DNA of 64,000 bases from Phyllobacterium sp. OV277 (GCF_900104355.1 NZ_FNIY01000002.1:62001-126000); one strand, 5' to 3'; numbered from the stretch's first letter, positions 27,712-38,149 are shown. Program-made: numbers and translations. The notes: generated from the letters alone by a model not told the origin.

Positions 27712-29313
27712 TCAGCCAGCGACCTCTTCGTCCGGCACTTCGTCAGTTTCAACAGCAACCAGATCGTCTTCGGTGATCCAGCCAGCCTTGAGGCGGGCGG
27801 TCAGAACCATCTGTTCGGCATCGGTACGGCTGACTTCAAAAGCCGAGAGAATGCCCGAATGGTTGATTGTCTCACCATCCTTGCGCTCACGCCAGCCGGT
27901 CAGTTCATCCACCGCATATCCGGCGAAGTCTTCGATCGTCTTGACGCCATCTTCACCGACAGCAACCAGAATGGCATTGGTCATACCTGGCAGGTCGCGC
28001 AATTCGTCCGTAACACCGAGTTCCTTGCGGCGGGCATCGCGCTCTTCTTCGATGCGACCGAGATATTCCTGCGCACGCTGCTGGATTTCGCTTGCCGTTT
28101 CCTCATCGAAACCATCGATGGAGGAGATTTCATCGCCATCTACATAGGCGATTTCCTCGACGCTGGCAAAACCTTCCGACGCAAGAACCTGACCGACCAT
28201 CTCGTCAACATCAAGCGCTTCCATGAACAGGTTCGAACGCTCGACGAATTCCTTCTGGCGACGTTCGGATTCTTCCTGCTCGGTGAGAATATCGATATCC
28301 CAGCCTGTCAGCTGTGATGCAAGGCGAACGTTCTGACCACGACGACCGATTGCTAGTGATAGTTGGTCATCCGGGACCACAACTTCAATACGTTCCGCAT
28401 CTTCATCGAGAACAACCTTGGAAACTTCCGCCGGCTGCAATGCATTAACGATGAACGAAGCTGGCTCTGGCGACCATGGAATGATGTCGATCTTTTCGCC
28501 CTGCAATTCGCCGACAACCGCCTGAACGCGCGAACCGCGCATACCAACGCAGGCACCAACAGGATCAATCGAGGAATCGCGGGAAATCACGGCGATCTTG
28601 GCGCGGGAACCCGGATCACGGGCAACAGACTTGATTTCGATGATGCCGTCGTAAATCTCAGGCACTTCCATGGTGAAAAGCTTTGCCATGAACTGCGGAT
28701 GGGTGCGGCTCAGGAAAATCTGCGGACCACGCTGTTCACGGCGAACGTCATAGACATAGGCGCGAACGCGGTCACCGTAACGGAATGTTTCGCGGGGGAT
28801 CAGCTCGTCACGACGAACAATCGCTTCGCCGCGGCCAAGATCGACGATCACATTGCCGTATTCAACACGCTTGACGCTACCGTTGATGATTTCACCAACA
28901 CGGTCCTTGTATTCGTCATACTGACGATCACGTTCGGCTTCGCGCACTTTCTGCACGATAACCTGCTTGGCAGACTGGGCAGCGATACGGCCAAAATCCA
29001 TCGGCGGCAGCTGATCGGCGAGGAAATCACCCGGCTGCGCATCTGGATTACGGTCGCGGGCAGCATCCATGCTGATCTGCGTAACCGGATCTTCGACATT
29101 GTCGACGACTTCAAGCAAACGTTGCAGCTTGATTTCACCCGTCTTGGCGTTGATATCGGCGCGGATGTTGGTTTCCTGACCGTAACGCGAACGTGCGGCC
29201 TTCTGGATGGCGTCGGCCATTGCCGCAAGAACGATCTCGCGGTCAATCGACTTCTCGCGGGCCACCGCATCGGCGATCTGCAGAAGTTCTAGCCTGTTTG
29301 CACTGACTGCCAT
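27712..29313 (-). CDS. nusA: Transcription termination/antitermination factor NusA
   Basis: NusA binds RNA polymerase and nascent RNA, modulating pausing, termination and antitermination. The 533 residues comprise the N-terminal polymerase-binding domain, an S1 domain (GSVKRVEYGNVIVDLGRGEAIVRRDELIPRE), and two KH domains (DPVGACVGMRGSRVQAVVGELQGEKIDII and LSLAIGRRGQNVRLASQLTGWDIDIL). C-terminal acidic repeats with helix-hairpin-helix units end in EVPDEEVAG. The ATG at 29313 is supported by AAGGAG six bases upstream; the frame's earlier codons lie outside family similarity. It is second in the operon, after rimP. Confidence 0.97.
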   Translation of the reverse strand: MAVSANRLELLQIADAVAREKSIDREIVLAAMADAIQKAARSRYGQETNIRADINAKTGEIKLQRLLEVVDNVEDPVTQISMDAARDRNPDAQPGDFLADQLPPMDFGRIAAQSAKQVIVQKVREAERDRQYDEYKDRVGEIINGSVKRVEYGNVIVDLGRGEAIVRRDELIPRETFRYGDRVRAYVYDVRREQRGPQIFLSRTHPQFMAKLFTMEVPEIYDGIIEIKSVARDPGSRAKIAVISRDSSIDPVGACVGMRGSRVQAVVGELQGEKIDIIPWSPEPASFIVNALQPAEVSKVVLDEDAERIEVVVPDDQLSLAIGRRGQNVRLASQLTGWDIDILTEQEESERRQKEFVERSNLFMEALDVDEMVGQVLASEGFASVEEIAYVDGDEISSIDGFDEETASEIQQRAQEYLGRIEEERDARRKELGVTDELRDLPGMTNAILVAVGEDGVKTIEDFAGYAVDELTGWRERKDGETINHSGILSAFEVSRTDAEQMVLTARLKAGWITEDDLVAVETDEVPDEEVAG

Positions 29314-29375
29314 GTCTTTCTCCTTGAAATTCCCCTTGGGGTTCATCGCACCGCTTCTCCCGCGGCGTATGAAGA

Positions 29376-30041
29376 TCAATCCTGTTTAGTCTGTTCCTGC
29401 TCAGCAGATTCCGGCTGCTCTGCTTCATCAGCAGCGCCCTCCTCCGGAATCCTGCCTTCGCGCAAATCCTTGTCGCGGCGCAAAGCATCGCGAATGAGAT
29501 CATCCGTCAGTATGAGGCGTGCATCCGAGATCAACTCGAAAGGCACTTCGATTACCGGCTCATCACCATAGCTCGCCTGATCGCTCTCTATCGTGACAGC
29601 GCCTTCGGTAACCGCAGCAATGCGGCCACGGAATTTCTTCCGACCGCTCAAAACAGCCGATGTGTCGACCTTGACGATATGACCGGACCAGGTGTTGAAA
29701 TCCGACTTGCGCACCAATGGGCGATCGATACCGGGCGATGACACTTCCAGATGATAATGGCGGTCGATGGGGTCTTCCACATCAAGCACCGGCGACATGG
29801 TGCGGCTGACCAGTTCGCAATCTTCAACGGTCATCGTGCCATCGAAGCGCTCTGCCATGATTTGCAAAGTCAGGCCGTTCAGGCCTGATAGACGAACACG
29901 CACGAGGCGAAAACCGATGGATTCGAGAACCGGTTCGATAATACCGGCAACACGGGCATCAACACCCGTCTCGGTTATAATACGCTCTTCATGCACGGTT
30001 GTTTCAACCGCTTCGTGTTCTGTTTTGGTGCCGTCTGTCAC
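29376..30041 (-). CDS. rimP: Ribosome maturation factor RimP
   Basis: RimP assists 30S subunit assembly. From the GTG at 30041 it has 221 residues: an N-terminal domain with [28 protein letters not shown] and the signature [23 protein letters not shown] near 96-118. A C-terminal SH3-like domain follows ([15 protein letters not shown]), and an acidic low-complexity tail ends in [16 protein letters not shown] upstream of the GTG supports this start; a TTG at 30068 is an alternative that would add nine residues. It is first gene of the rimP-nusA-ylxR-infB-rbfA-truB operon. Confidence 0.94.
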   Translation of the reverse strand: MTDGTKTEHEAVETTVHEERIITETGVDARVAGIIEPVLESIGFRLVRVRLSGLNGLTLQIMAERFDGTMTVEDCELVSRTMSPVLDVEDPIDRHYHLEVSSPGIDRPLVRKSDFNTWSGHIVKVDTSAVLSGRKKFRGRIAAVTEGAVTIESDQASYGDEPVIEVPFELISDARLILTDDLIRDALRRDKDLREGRIPEEGAADEAEQPESAEQEQTKQD

Positions 30042-30443
30042 GCAGAATTTTCCCTGTTTCGGCCCCAAGAAACAAAAAAGAGCGGGACCTGTGTGGACCC
30101 ACCCCTGTTCTATCGACCAAGAATATGAGTTCTATATATCGAAATGACGGGGTAGTTTCAAGCTCCGTGTCGAATTTCTACACATCAGCCACAGTTCGAT
30201 GATTTTCAAACCGGAAGACTACCAATCTGTCTAACGTGTTGCGCTGAGAAACGCAGCAGAAGCCCAAGGCAGTCAAAAGCGGTCCGGACAGGTAGATTGA
30301 GGCTTTTATGAGGGGCCAAAACGCCCGATTCTGGCCATCGCAATGCATTTTCGCATGGCTGCCCTGCGCCTGGGGGACTAACCATTGGAGGTTAACTCAC
30401 CTATTTATGCTGCATCGCAATATAACTGCGAAAGGAATGAGCC
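30042..30443. other. Divergent gap upstream of rimP
   Basis: About 400 bases with no large gene, between the minus-strand rimP operon and a plus-strand small gene. It must hold the promoters of both. I see no tRNA, no strong hairpin with a T tract and no repeat. A tRNA upstream of rimP, as in some bacteria, is not present. Confidence 0.6.
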
Positions 30444-30608
30444 ATGACCACGAGACATATGCCTAACAAGATCAGCCGCTTTCTCAATGTATTCGGCAGT
30501 GCCGTCGCTGTTGCTTCTGCAACACGTATCGGTCACCAGCCAGTTGCATCCGACCTGCGCAATCTTGGCATTGACCCTGTTCAGTTCAGCGCTATCCACC
30601 GGAACTAA
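30444..30608 (+). CDS. Small conserved-type protein, 54 residues, unknown function
   Basis: A short gene with ATG at 30444 preceded by GAAAGGAATGAGCC, a good ribosome binding site, and a TAA stop. The product starts basic (MTTRHMPNKISRFLNVFG) and has a small hydrophobic stretch (SAVAVASA). It ends DLRNLGIDPVQFSAIHRN. The final DLxxLGID segment recalls small Rhizobiales proteins, some related to DUF1127, in which a C-terminal LxDIGL unit may bind RNA. That likeness is from memory and weak. It stands alone, converging with tctA. Confidence 0.6.
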   Translation: MTTRHMPNKISRFLNVFGSAVAVASATRIGHQPVASDLRNLGIDPVQFSAIHRN

Positions 30609-30676
30609 AGCATCGCGCCGTCAATAAGGCGCAAGCTCTCATATCCGGTGGACCGAGGCTGATCGCTGATCGCTGA

Positions 30677-32194
30677 TCAGTCTTCGTTTGCGGCAAGCTG
30701 CGACAGTACCTTGCCTTTGCCCCGTGCCCGCAAGATCAACGGCACAACCACAGCACAGACAGCCAGAACCAGCAGTATGATCGCGATGGGCGAACCCACC
30801 AGAACGGTGACGTCGCCCTGACTGATCGCCAGCGCGCGGCGCAATTGCTGCTCGGCCATGGGTCCAAGGATCAGGCCGACAACGACCGGGGCGATCGGAT
30901 AACCGAAGCGCCGCAGGATATATCCCAGAATACCGAACACCAGCAACATACCGAGTTCGAATGTCGAGGGATTGGCGCCGATAGTGCCAAGCGTTGCGAA
31001 CACCAGAATGCCCGCATAAAGCCAGTGCCTCGGGATCGAAAGCAAGCGAACCCAAAGACCGATCAGCGGCAGGTTTAGCACCAGCAGCATGAAATTGGCG
31101 ACCAGCAGGCTGGCAATCAGGCCCCAGACGATTTGCGGATTTGTCGCAAACAATAGCGGTCCCGGCTGCAAACCGAATTGCTGGAAACCCGCCAGCATGA
31201 TCGCGGCAGTGGCCGTCGTTGGCAGGCCTAGTGTCAGAAGAGGAACCAGCGTTCCGGCAGCCGATGCATTGTTGGCAGCCTCTGGACCAGCCACGCCTTC
31301 AATCGCGCCATGACCGAACTCCTCCGGCTTTTTCGCCAGCTGCTTTTCCACCGAGTAAGACAGGAATGTGCCAATTTCCGCACCACCGGCAGGCATGGCA
31401 CCAATCGGGAAGCCGATAAGCGTGCCGCGCAGCCATGGTTTCCATGAACGTGACCAGTCTTCCCGGTTCATCCAGACAGAACCCTTGACCGGCTCGATCT
31501 TTTCATCGCCGCCACCACGCGCAGCCGCCACACTCAGCGTTTCACCGATAGCAAAAAGCGCAACGGCAAGCGTCGTCACTTCCACCCCATCAAGCAAATC
31601 CGGAATGCCGAAGGCCAATCGTGCCTGACCGGTCTGAAGGTCGATGCCAATCAATCCGAGGGCCAGGCCGAGGAACAATGCTGTCAGACCGCGCAGTGTG
31701 GAATCGCCAAAGGCCGCCGAGACGGTCATGAAGGCGAGAATCATCAATGCAAAATATTCGGCTGGTCCAAAGGACAGGGCAAATTTGACGATCGTTGGTG
31801 CGATCAGTGCAAGGCCCAGCGTCGCAATCAGTCCGGCAACGAAAGAGCCAATGGCAGCCGTTGCCAGTGCAGGCCCTCCCCGCCCCGCGCGGGCCATCTT
31901 GTTGCCTTCGAGCGCGGTGACGATGGATGCGCTTTCTCCCGGTGTATTCAAAAGAATGGACGTGGTGGAGCCGCCATACATGCCGCCATAATAAATACCG
32001 GCAAACATGATGAGCGAACCCGCAGGATCAAGCTTGTAGGTTACAGGCAAAAGCAGCGCGACAGTCAGCGCTGGCCCGATACCGGGCAAGACGCCAACGG
32101 CTGTGCCCAGTGTCACACCGACCAACGCATAAAACAGATTCATTGGCTCCAGAGCGACGAGAAAGCCGTGGGCCAAGAGTGTGAATGTATCCAT
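30677..32194 (-). CDS. tctA: Tripartite tricarboxylate transporter, large membrane subunit TctA
   Basis: TctA is the large (505-residue, about 12-helix) permease of a sodium-driven binding-protein-dependent carboxylate transporter. Family features include [24 protein letters not shown] near 36-59, [53 protein letters not shown] near 66-118, and [53 protein letters not shown]. It lies 14 bases after tctB in the tctC-tctB-tctA operon. The substrate (citrate or another di- or tricarboxylate) is not told by sequence. No tctDE two-component system is nearby. Confidence 0.95.
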   Translation of the reverse strand: MDTFTLLAHGFLVALEPMNLFYALVGVTLGTAVGVLPGIGPALTVALLLPVTYKLDPAGSLIMFAGIYYGGMYGGSTTSILLNTPGESASIVTALEGNKMARAGRGGPALATAAIGSFVAGLIATLGLALIAPTIVKFALSFGPAEYFALMILAFMTVSAAFGDSTLRGLTALFLGLALGLIGIDLQTGQARLAFGIPDLLDGVEVTTLAVALFAIGETLSVAAARGGGDEKIEPVKGSVWMNREDWSRSWKPWLRGTLIGFPIGAMPAGGAEIGTFLSYSVEKQLAKKPEEFGHGAIEGVAGPEAANNASAAGTLVPLLTLGLPTTATAAIMLAGFQQFGLQPGPLLFATNPQIVWGLIASLLVANFMLLVLNLPLIGLWVRLLSIPRHWLYAGILVFATLGTIGANPSTFELGMLLVFGILGYILRRFGYPIAPVVVGLILGPMAEQQLRRALAISQGDVTVLVGSPIAIILLVLAVCAVVVPLILRARGKGKVLSQLAANED

Positions 32195-32208
32195 GGCTAT
32201 GATGCCCT

Positions 32209-32691
32209 TTAAATGAGGTGCTCAAGTGGACCGGCCGGAAGCGACAATTGCAGCCCCTTGGCAAAAATCACCCATACGACAAAGGAAAGGACGATGCCGA
32301 TTGGAACTGTCATCCAGAGCGGCCCCTTACCGAACCCACGCGCGGTCGCTGCAAACAGGAGGCCCGTTGCAATGGAAAAGCCGACGGTGTTCAGAAGCAG
32401 CATCTGGGCGGCAAGTCCGCCAACAATCCAGAAAACCGGACCGAATTCCTGTTCCTCGCGCACGGGAAAATCTCCACGACGGGCTTCAAAACCGGTCCAT
32501 ATGGCCAATACAAACAAGCAGGCGGCAATGGCATAAGGGAAAGCGCCGGGGCCAATGCGTGTCGAGCTTCCGCCATGGGCGGTCGCCGTGCTGTAGACAA
32601 TGACAGCCGCGATGATGGCCAGAACGGCTGCAATGACCAGCGCCGCCCGATCAGGGCGGCGCGTTTCGGAGGTGGTTGGCTTGTCTGTCAT
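32209..32691 (-). CDS. tctB: Tripartite tricarboxylate transporter, small membrane subunit TctB
   Basis: A 160-residue integral membrane protein with four hydrophobic helices (near 16-32, 46-62, 85-110, 128-150). It is the poorly conserved small subunit of Tct transporters. The N-terminal cytoplasmic part is [46 protein letters not shown] is the usual TctB pattern, in which GPGxFP follows the first helix. Its ATG overlaps the tctC stop (ATGA). Identification rests on position and topology as much as on sequence. Confidence 0.88.
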   Translation of the reverse strand: MTDKPTTSETRRPDRAALVIAAVLAIIAAVIVYSTATAHGGSSTRIGPGAFPYAIAACLFVLAIWTGFEARRGDFPVREEQEFGPVFWIVGGLAAQMLLLNTVGFSIATGLLFAATARGFGKGPLWMTVPIGIVLSFVVWVIFAKGLQLSLPAGPLEHLI

Positions 32692-33638
32692 TTTACAAGG
32701 CCGATGTCTTTCAGGATCGCTGACGTTGCTTCCGTGTCCTTGGCGAGCTGCGCTTTGAATGCATCACCGGCAAGATAGGTATTGGCCCAGCCCTTGGCAG
32801 CAAGCTGATCCTGCCATGTCTTCGACTTCACCATTTTTTCAACGTCAGCGCCGATAGCAGCTTCCTGTTCCTTGGATATGCCGGGGGCAGCCGCAACCAT
32901 GCGCCAATTCTGGATGGCGACATCAACGCCGCCTTCCTTGAAGGTTGGCGCATCAATGCCAGCAACCCTTGCATCGCTGGAAATGCCGATAATGCGCAGT
33001 GTGCCAGCCTTGATCTGCGATTCAAACTCGCCGTAACCGGAAATACCGACTGTCACCTGATTGCCGAGAATGGCAGCCAGTGCTTCTCCGCCACCCGAGA
33101 AGGCAATGTAATTGACCTTGGTGGGATCAACACCTGCCGCCTTGGCAATCAAGCCAGCCGTAATGTGATCCGTACCACCAGCGGAGCCACCGCCCCAGGA
33201 AACGGAACCGGGATCAGACTTCAGCTTCTCAACAAGATCAGCGATATTTTTGATCGGGGATGCTGCCGGAACAACCAGCGCTTCGAATTCACCGGTAAGG
33301 CGGGCAATCGGAGTGACCTGTGTCAGATTAACAGGTGAGTCGTTGGTGAGGATAGCGCCGACCATCACATAACCGCCGACGATCAGCTGTGCCGGATCAC
33401 CCTTTGCCGAATTGGCAAACTGAGCAAGACCGATGGTGCCGCCAGCACCCGGAACATTGACCACCTGAATGCTTTTGGAGATCTTCTCATCCTGCAATAC
33501 GGTCTGGATCGTACGCGCTGTCTGATCCCAGCCACCACCAGGGGCCGCAGGTGCCATGATCTTATAGTCTGCAGCGAAAGCCGCACCTGACACGATCAGT
33601 GCCCCGGTCGCGACGAAAGCAAGCAACATTTTACGCAT
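32688..33638 (-). CDS. tctC: Tripartite tricarboxylate transporter substrate-binding protein TctC
   Basis: This is the periplasmic solute receptor of the Tct system, 316 residues. A signal peptide (MRKMLLAFVATGALIVSGAAFAADY) is cut near residue 22. The mature protein shows IMAPAAPGGGWDQTARTIQTVL, NVPGAGGTIGLAQFA and SWGGGSAGGTDHITAGLIAKAAGVDPTKVNYIAFSGGGEALAAILG, all typical of the Bug/TctC family. GGAGGATTTCTACA before the ATG at 33638 fixes the start. It is first in the operon, so the receptor is made from the promoter-proximal position, as is usual for Tct operons. Confidence 0.94.
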   Translation of the reverse strand: MRKMLLAFVATGALIVSGAAFAADYKIMAPAAPGGGWDQTARTIQTVLQDEKISKSIQVVNVPGAGGTIGLAQFANSAKGDPAQLIVGGYVMVGAILTNDSPVNLTQVTPIARLTGEFEALVVPAASPIKNIADLVEKLKSDPGSVSWGGGSAGGTDHITAGLIAKAAGVDPTKVNYIAFSGGGEALAAILGNQVTVGISGYGEFESQIKAGTLRIIGISSDARVAGIDAPTFKEGGVDVAIQNWRMVAAAPGISKEQEAAIGADVEKMVKSKTWQDQLAAKGWANTYLAGDAFKAQLAKDTEATSAILKDIGLVK

Positions 33639-33874
33639 TGTAGAAATCCTCCCGTGACAGCATTCCGCCATCTGTTTTTGCTGGTCCTTTGAAGAAGCCG
33701 GGAGTTGGCAACAGTCAAAGTCATGAATTGACGGCGAGCGTCGAACTCAAGCACAACAATATAACTACGGACAGCCTCCCAGCGGTCTCCTCATCTTCAA
33801 ATTGATATGAGAAAACTGTCTGGAAGCTGTCATAGGCAATGAAGAGCAGGCAAATATTGCCCGAAACACCAAAA

Positions 33875-34585
33875 TCAGCGGCGCAAAAAGGTTAGATAAG
33901 CGCCAATGCGGCCTTCGCGATGCGCCTTCTGTTCATAGCGCGTGCCGGGCCAGGCTTCGTAGGGCATATGCCAATCAGCAGAGGTTTCGGCCTGCCAGTC
34001 AAATTCGCTATGAATGCGGCAATGCTGCAGTGTCCAGTTCACATAGGTGTCGATATCGGACGCAAAGCGGAATGGACTGCCCGGCTTCAATACGCGGGCA
34101 AAACGATCAAGATTTTTCTGGCTGACGAAACGCCGCTTCCAGTGCTTCTTTTTCGGCCAGGGATCTGGATAGAAGAGATCAATGCCATCAAGCGATGCTT
34201 CCGGCAACCAATCCAAAACCTGAGTCGCATCGTCATCGTAAAGACGGATATTCTGCAAAGGGTTCTCATGCAGATCGACGACGAGCTTCGCCATGCTGTT
34301 GACGAAAGGTTCGACGCCTATGAAACCAGACTTGGGAAAGCGTGCGGCCTCATGCAGCAAATGCTCACCGCCACCAAAGCCAATTTCCAGCCTGACCTTG
34401 TCGACCTCCGCAGTAAACAAACTGCGAAGGTCGCTTGGTGCAGGTTCCGACAGATCCAGTTTGAGCAACGGTAGCAATTCATCGCGAATGGACCGCTGCA
34501 AGGGCCGCAGCGTCTTGCCATTGCGTCTGCCAAAAAAGGCTTCCGTCGAACGCTCGCGTCTGGGCTCTTCTGTCTCTGTCATCAT
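33875..34585 (-). CDS. trmB: tRNA (guanine-N7-)-methyltransferase TrmB
   Basis: TrmB makes m7G46 in tRNA. In about 236 residues it shows the SAM-binding loop [28 protein letters not shown] near 70-97 and the catalytic/substrate segment [21 protein letters not shown] near 140-160. The C-terminal end [22 protein letters not shown] matches the family TKYExKGxxxGxxI pattern. The start is the ATG at 34585 (a second ATG follows directly); there is no strong ribosome site, and a TTG at 34594 is possible. It lies 22 bases after metK, so it is probably co-transcribed. Confidence 0.93.
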   Translation of the reverse strand: MMTETEEPRRERSTEAFFGRRNGKTLRPLQRSIRDELLPLLKLDLSEPAPSDLRSLFTAEVDKVRLEIGFGGGEHLLHEAARFPKSGFIGVEPFVNSMAKLVVDLHENPLQNIRLYDDDATQVLDWLPEASLDGIDLFYPDPWPKKKHWKRRFVSQKNLDRFARVLKPGSPFRFASDIDTYVNWTLQHCRIHSEFDWQAETSADWHMPYEAWPGTRYEQKAHREGRIGAYLTFLRR

Positions 34586-34607
34586 TACAATCAATCGTAC
34601 GGGCGGC

Positions 34608-35873
34608 TTACGCTGCCAATGCGCTCTTCAGTTGCTTGGCCAGATCAGTCTTTTCCCAGGAGAAGGAACCATCACGGCCCGGCTTGCGGCCGAAATGGCC
34701 ATAGGCTGAGGTCTTGGCATAGATCGGCTTGTTCAGATCAAGATGCTTGCGAATGCCTGTCGGCGAAAGGTCCATGACCTTGCGCAGGGCGCCTTCGATT
34801 GCATCTTCACTCACCTTGCCAGTGCCATGCAGATCCACATAAACAGAAAGCGGCTGGGCAACGCCAATGGCATAGGACAGCTGGATCGTGCAGCGATCGG
34901 CAAAGCCGGCAGCCACAACATTCTTGGCAAGATAGCGCGCTGCATAGGCCGCAGAGCGGTCAACCTTCGTTGTATCCTTGCCGGAGAAAGCGCCACCACC
35001 ATGGGGAGCGGCACCGCCGTAAGTGTCAACAATGATCTTGCGGCCCGTCAGACCGGCATCGCCATCGGGTCCGCCGATGACAAACTTGCCAGTTGGGTTG
35101 ATGTACCAGACGCAGTTATCCGCAATCTTGAGATCACCCAGCGCTTCGCGGATATAGGGTTCCACAACCTGGCGGACCTTCTTGGAATCCCAGCTTGCAT
35201 CAAGATGCTGGGTCGAAAGGACGATCTGTGTGGCTTCTGCGGCAACGCCGTCGACATAACGAACCGTAACCTGGCTCTTGGCGTCGGGGCCAAGCCGTCC
35301 GGCATCGCCCTCGCCCCTGTGACGAGCCTCGGCAAGCAGCTCGAGAATCTTGTGGGAGTAATAGATTGGCGCTGGCATCAAGTCAGGGGTTTCGCGGCAG
35401 GCATAACCGAACATAATGCCCTGATCGCCTGCACCTTCTTCGCCCTGCCGGTCGGCGGCATTGTCGACACCCTGTGCGATATCGGCCGATTGAGGATGCA
35501 AAAGCACGTCAATCTTGGCAGTTTTCCAGCTGAAACCTTCCTGCTCGTAACCGATATCACGGATCGCACGACGCGCCGCCGCACGGAAACGGGCTGGATT
35601 GATGACCGGATGACCCTTGGCGTCATGGACAACCGCGCCGCTCTTGTCCTTCTTGAGAAGCGTATCGGGAACACGCACCTCACCGGCGATAACGACTCGG
35701 TTGGTCGTCGCCAAGGTTTCGCAAGCGATGCGCACAGTCCACGGATCAACGCCCGTCTTCTTTGCTTCCTTGTAGATCATATCGACGATTTCATCGGAAA
35801 TCCGGTCACAAACCTTATCTGGATGACCTTCCGATACGGACTCACTGGTAAAAAGGTAGGAACTGCGTGTCAC
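34608..35873 (-). CDS. metK: S-adenosylmethionine synthetase
   Basis: MetK makes SAM from methionine and ATP. At 421 residues it shows [22 protein letters not shown] near 9-30, the [12 protein letters not shown] motif and the P-loop [29 protein letters not shown]. The start is the GTG at 35873 with AGAGGGG five bases upstream; this gives the length common in Rhizobiales, whereas the earlier in-frame codon adds seven residues. The phrR-like regulator gene lies 170 bases upstream, and trmB, which uses SAM, lies downstream. No SAM riboswitch was recognised in the 5' region. Confidence 0.96.
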   Translation of the reverse strand: MTRSSYLFTSESVSEGHPDKVCDRISDEIVDMIYKEAKKTGVDPWTVRIACETLATTNRVVIAGEVRVPDTLLKKDKSGAVVHDAKGHPVINPARFRAAARRAIRDIGYEQEGFSWKTAKIDVLLHPQSADIAQGVDNAADRQGEEGAGDQGIMFGYACRETPDLMPAPIYYSHKILELLAEARHRGEGDAGRLGPDAKSQVTVRYVDGVAAEATQIVLSTQHLDASWDSKKVRQVVEPYIREALGDLKIADNCVWYINPTGKFVIGGPDGDAGLTGRKIIVDTYGGAAPHGGGAFSGKDTTKVDRSAAYAARYLAKNVVAAGFADRCTIQLSYAIGVAQPLSVYVDLHGTGKVSEDAIEGALRKVMDLSPTGIRKHLDLNKPIYAKTSAYGHFGRKPGRDGSFSWEKTDLAKQLKSALAA

Positions 35874-36042
35874 GGGGAACCCCTCTTGAAACAAATATGC
35901 GCTCTATCCGCAGGGAACGAGCATGCGTAGTGTTTGCCAAGCTCGAAGGATTCAGTCAATTGCTTTCATTTTCAAACAAACAGCATTGGAAGATTTTTTT
36001 ACTACAATCCGGAAAGAAAGCTCAGTTTGCACAGAATTTTTG

Positions 36043-36459
36043 CTATTCTGAATCTTCCTCATGGCTCAAAGTCCGGACGAGGTCGAGGATTTTGCGCCTT
36101 ATCTTGGGGTCACCAATCTTTGCAAAGGCACGCGCAAGCTGGATACCCTCCGAGCTGTTGAGGAAGCCAACCACATAGGTGTTGTCACCTTCCTCTTCGA
36201 AACCCTGCGGTTTATCCGGCTGCTCGGGCATATCGTCAAAGAAGAATGTGACCGGCACATTGAGAACGTTACCGATCGCTTGCAGACGACTGGCGCCGAC
36301 ACGGTTGACGCCCTTCTCGTATTTCTGAATTTGCTGAAAAGTAATTCCCAGACTGTCGCCAAGTTTTTCCTGGCTTAGACCAACCATGTTGCGGCGCAAA
36401 CGGATGCGCGCGCCCACATGGACGTCAACTGGGTTCGGTCGCTTTTTATTATCGGGCAT
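36043..36459 (-). CDS. phrR: XRE-family regulator, PhrR-like
   Basis: A 138-residue transcription regulator with an N-terminal lambda-repressor-type helix-turn-helix (about 14-70: VHVGARIRLRRNMVGLSQEKLGDSLGITFQQIQKYEKGVNRVGASRLQAIG). A C-terminal tail of unknown role contains GFLNSSEGIQLARAFAKIGDPKIRRKILDLVRTL. In Sinorhizobium medicae, phrR, a low-pH-inducible regulator, lies next to actA (an lnt homologue). The same neighbourhood is seen here (lnt upstream, 100 bases away). The function beyond DNA binding is not known, and the gene name is by synteny. Confidence 0.82.
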   Translation of the reverse strand: MPDNKKRPNPVDVHVGARIRLRRNMVGLSQEKLGDSLGITFQQIQKYEKGVNRVGASRLQAIGNVLNVPVTFFFDDMPEQPDKPQGFEEEGDNTYVVGFLNSSEGIQLARAFAKIGDPKIRRKILDLVRTLSHEEDSE

Positions 36460-36559
36460 GAAAATCTCATTCGTATGAAATGGGGCTGAAAACTAATTTT
36501 ATCATCAATGTATCAACAGACCAAATATACAGGTATTCGACAGGGCAACGACATAAAAG

Positions 36560-38149
36560 TCAACCAAGACGCCTTCTGTCACGGTAAAAATACGCCAGTA
36601 CCGCAGCAAAAAACACGCTGAGTACAATCAGAAATTGAAACCTGCGTAAGGCTTCACTTAATGGTAGCTGAACCTTACCCGGTAGCGCCGCGTCAATAAC
36701 GCCAACGGCATCCAGTGCCAAAGCGTCAATGATTCGACCATAAGGATCGACAACTGCCGACAACCCATTGTTGGCTGCGCGAACCAGTGGCAAGCCCTGC
36801 TCGACAGCACGCAACTGCGCCTGACGAAAATGCTGGTATGGCCCCGGCGTATCACCGTACCATGCATCATTGGTCACATTGATGATCGCATCTGCGGGGG
36901 CTCCCTGATAACCGAGTTCAGCGGGAAAAATTGCCTCGTAACAGATCAATGGCAGGGCAACGAAACGATCATTCACCTTCAGCGATTGCCGCGACGCTCC
37001 TGATGTAAAGCCACCGGGCATTTCCACAACCTCACTGACGCCCAGACTGCGCAGAATACCTTCAAGCGGCAGATATTCGCCAAAAGGAACGAGGTGCACC
37101 TTGTCCGCCGCGCCGACAATCTCGCCCGCGCCGTTGATGGAATATATCGTATTATAATAAAGCGGCTGTTGATTGCCGCCCGGCTCTTCCATGCGAATAG
37201 CGCCTGCGAGCAGCATCTGTCCATCATCAAGCGTGTCGGCAATAGCCTGCAGAGCATCCGGCGTCTTGGTCAGAATATAGGGAACAGCGGTCTCCGGCCA
37301 GACGATAATATCCGGTTTGGCGACCCCCGCTTTTGGCGGTTGGGCGCTCATACCAAGATATTTGTCAAAAATATCGCGGCGAGCACCTGCATCGAATTTG
37401 AGGTCCTGCGCGATGGACGGCTGGACAATACGCACGTTCGGACCCTTGGCCACAAGGCTCGCCGTCTGCAGTCTGTAGAATCCATAACCGGCATGCGCAC
37501 AGACCAGAACCAACGCCAGAATCACGCCCGTCCTGATATCCCGGCGACCCGCCAATAGAGCGGGCATGGAGAATACCAGCACAGCCAGCGCATTCATTGC
37601 CAGCAGCCCGACAATGACCGACGACTGCATGAGCACTGGAACGGGCATTGCTGCATAGCCAATGGCATTCCATGGAAAGCCGGTCAGAACAAAGGAGCGC
37701 AGCCATTCTGCAACGCCAAAAGCGAATGCCAGTGACAGGATACGCCCAAGCCCTTCACTCCAGAAGAACCGGGCCAATGCAGCCGCAAAAGCGTAGAAAA
37801 TGGCAAGAACCGCAGGCAATCCAAGGATCGCCAATGGAATAGCCCAGGCGAAATTGGCGGCATCGACGAGCAAGGCATTGCCAATCCACCAGAGCCCGAA
37901 AACAAAATAACCGAAGCCGAACCACCAGCCGATCATGGCCGCTGGCAACAGCCTGCGAATGGGACCTGCCCCCGCATTATCAACGGCACCATCGATCAGC
38001 CAGACAAGAACAGGAAAGGAAACGAAGCAAACGGCAAAAAAATCATAGGGTGGCAGTGCGAAACTCGCCAGAGCGCCCATGAGAAAGGCCAGCGCAATAC
38101 GCTTCCATCCCCATAGAAGGATGATTTTACCGGCCAGACGCTGGATCAT
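36560..38149 (-). CDS. lnt: Apolipoprotein N-acyltransferase
   Basis: Lnt adds the third acyl chain to lipoproteins in the inner membrane. In 529 residues it has about six N-terminal membrane helices, then a periplasmic nitrilase-like domain. The Glu-Lys-Cys triad is visible: the Glu in WPETAVPYIL, the Lys in the KVHLVPFGEYLPLE segment, and the Cys in LICYEAIFPAELG. A final helix lies near the C-terminus. The ATG at 38149 matches the family start; an upstream TTG at 38206 would overlap the corC stop. The S. medicae orthologue, actA, is needed for acid tolerance. Confidence 0.94.
   Translation of the reverse strand: MIQRLAGKIILLWGWKRIALAFLMGALASFALPPYDFFAVCFVSFPVLVWLIDGAVDNAGAGPIRRLLPAAMIGWWFGFGYFVFGLWWIGNALLVDAANFAWAIPLAILGLPAVLAIFYAFAAALARFFWSEGLGRILSLAFAFGVAEWLRSFVLTGFPWNAIGYAAMPVPVLMQSSVIVGLLAMNALAVLVFSMPALLAGRRDIRTGVILALVLVCAHAGYGFYRLQTASLVAKGPNVRIVQPSIAQDLKFDAGARRDIFDKYLGMSAQPPKAGVAKPDIIVWPETAVPYILTKTPDALQAIADTLDDGQMLLAGAIRMEEPGGNQQPLYYNTIYSINGAGEIVGAADKVHLVPFGEYLPLEGILRSLGVSEVVEMPGGFTSGASRQSLKVNDRFVALPLICYEAIFPAELGYQGAPADAIINVTNDAWYGDTPGPYQHFRQAQLRAVEQGLPLVRAANNGLSAVVDPYGRIIDALALDAVGVIDAALPGKVQLPLSEALRRFQFLIVLSVFFAAVLAYFYRDRRRLG

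Noticed and set aside
28363-29292. 309-residue plus-strand open frame
   Set aside because: Antisense to the nusA S1 and KH domains; it is a shadow.
30042-30443. Possible tRNA gene upstream of rimP
   Set aside because: No cloverleaf or T-loop (GGTTCRA) sequence was seen in this gap.
30658-30678. Three tandem GCTGATC heptamers at the tctA 3' end
   Set aside because: Only 21 bases long and overlapping the tctA stop; most likely a chance or slippage repeat with no further support.
34743-35930. 395-residue plus-strand open frame
   Set aside because: Antisense to metK, whose motifs are unambiguous.
35874-36042. Possible SAM riboswitch before metK
   Set aside because: I could not find the conserved pairing or motif elements of SAM-I, SAM-II or SAM/SAH classes in this leader by eye.
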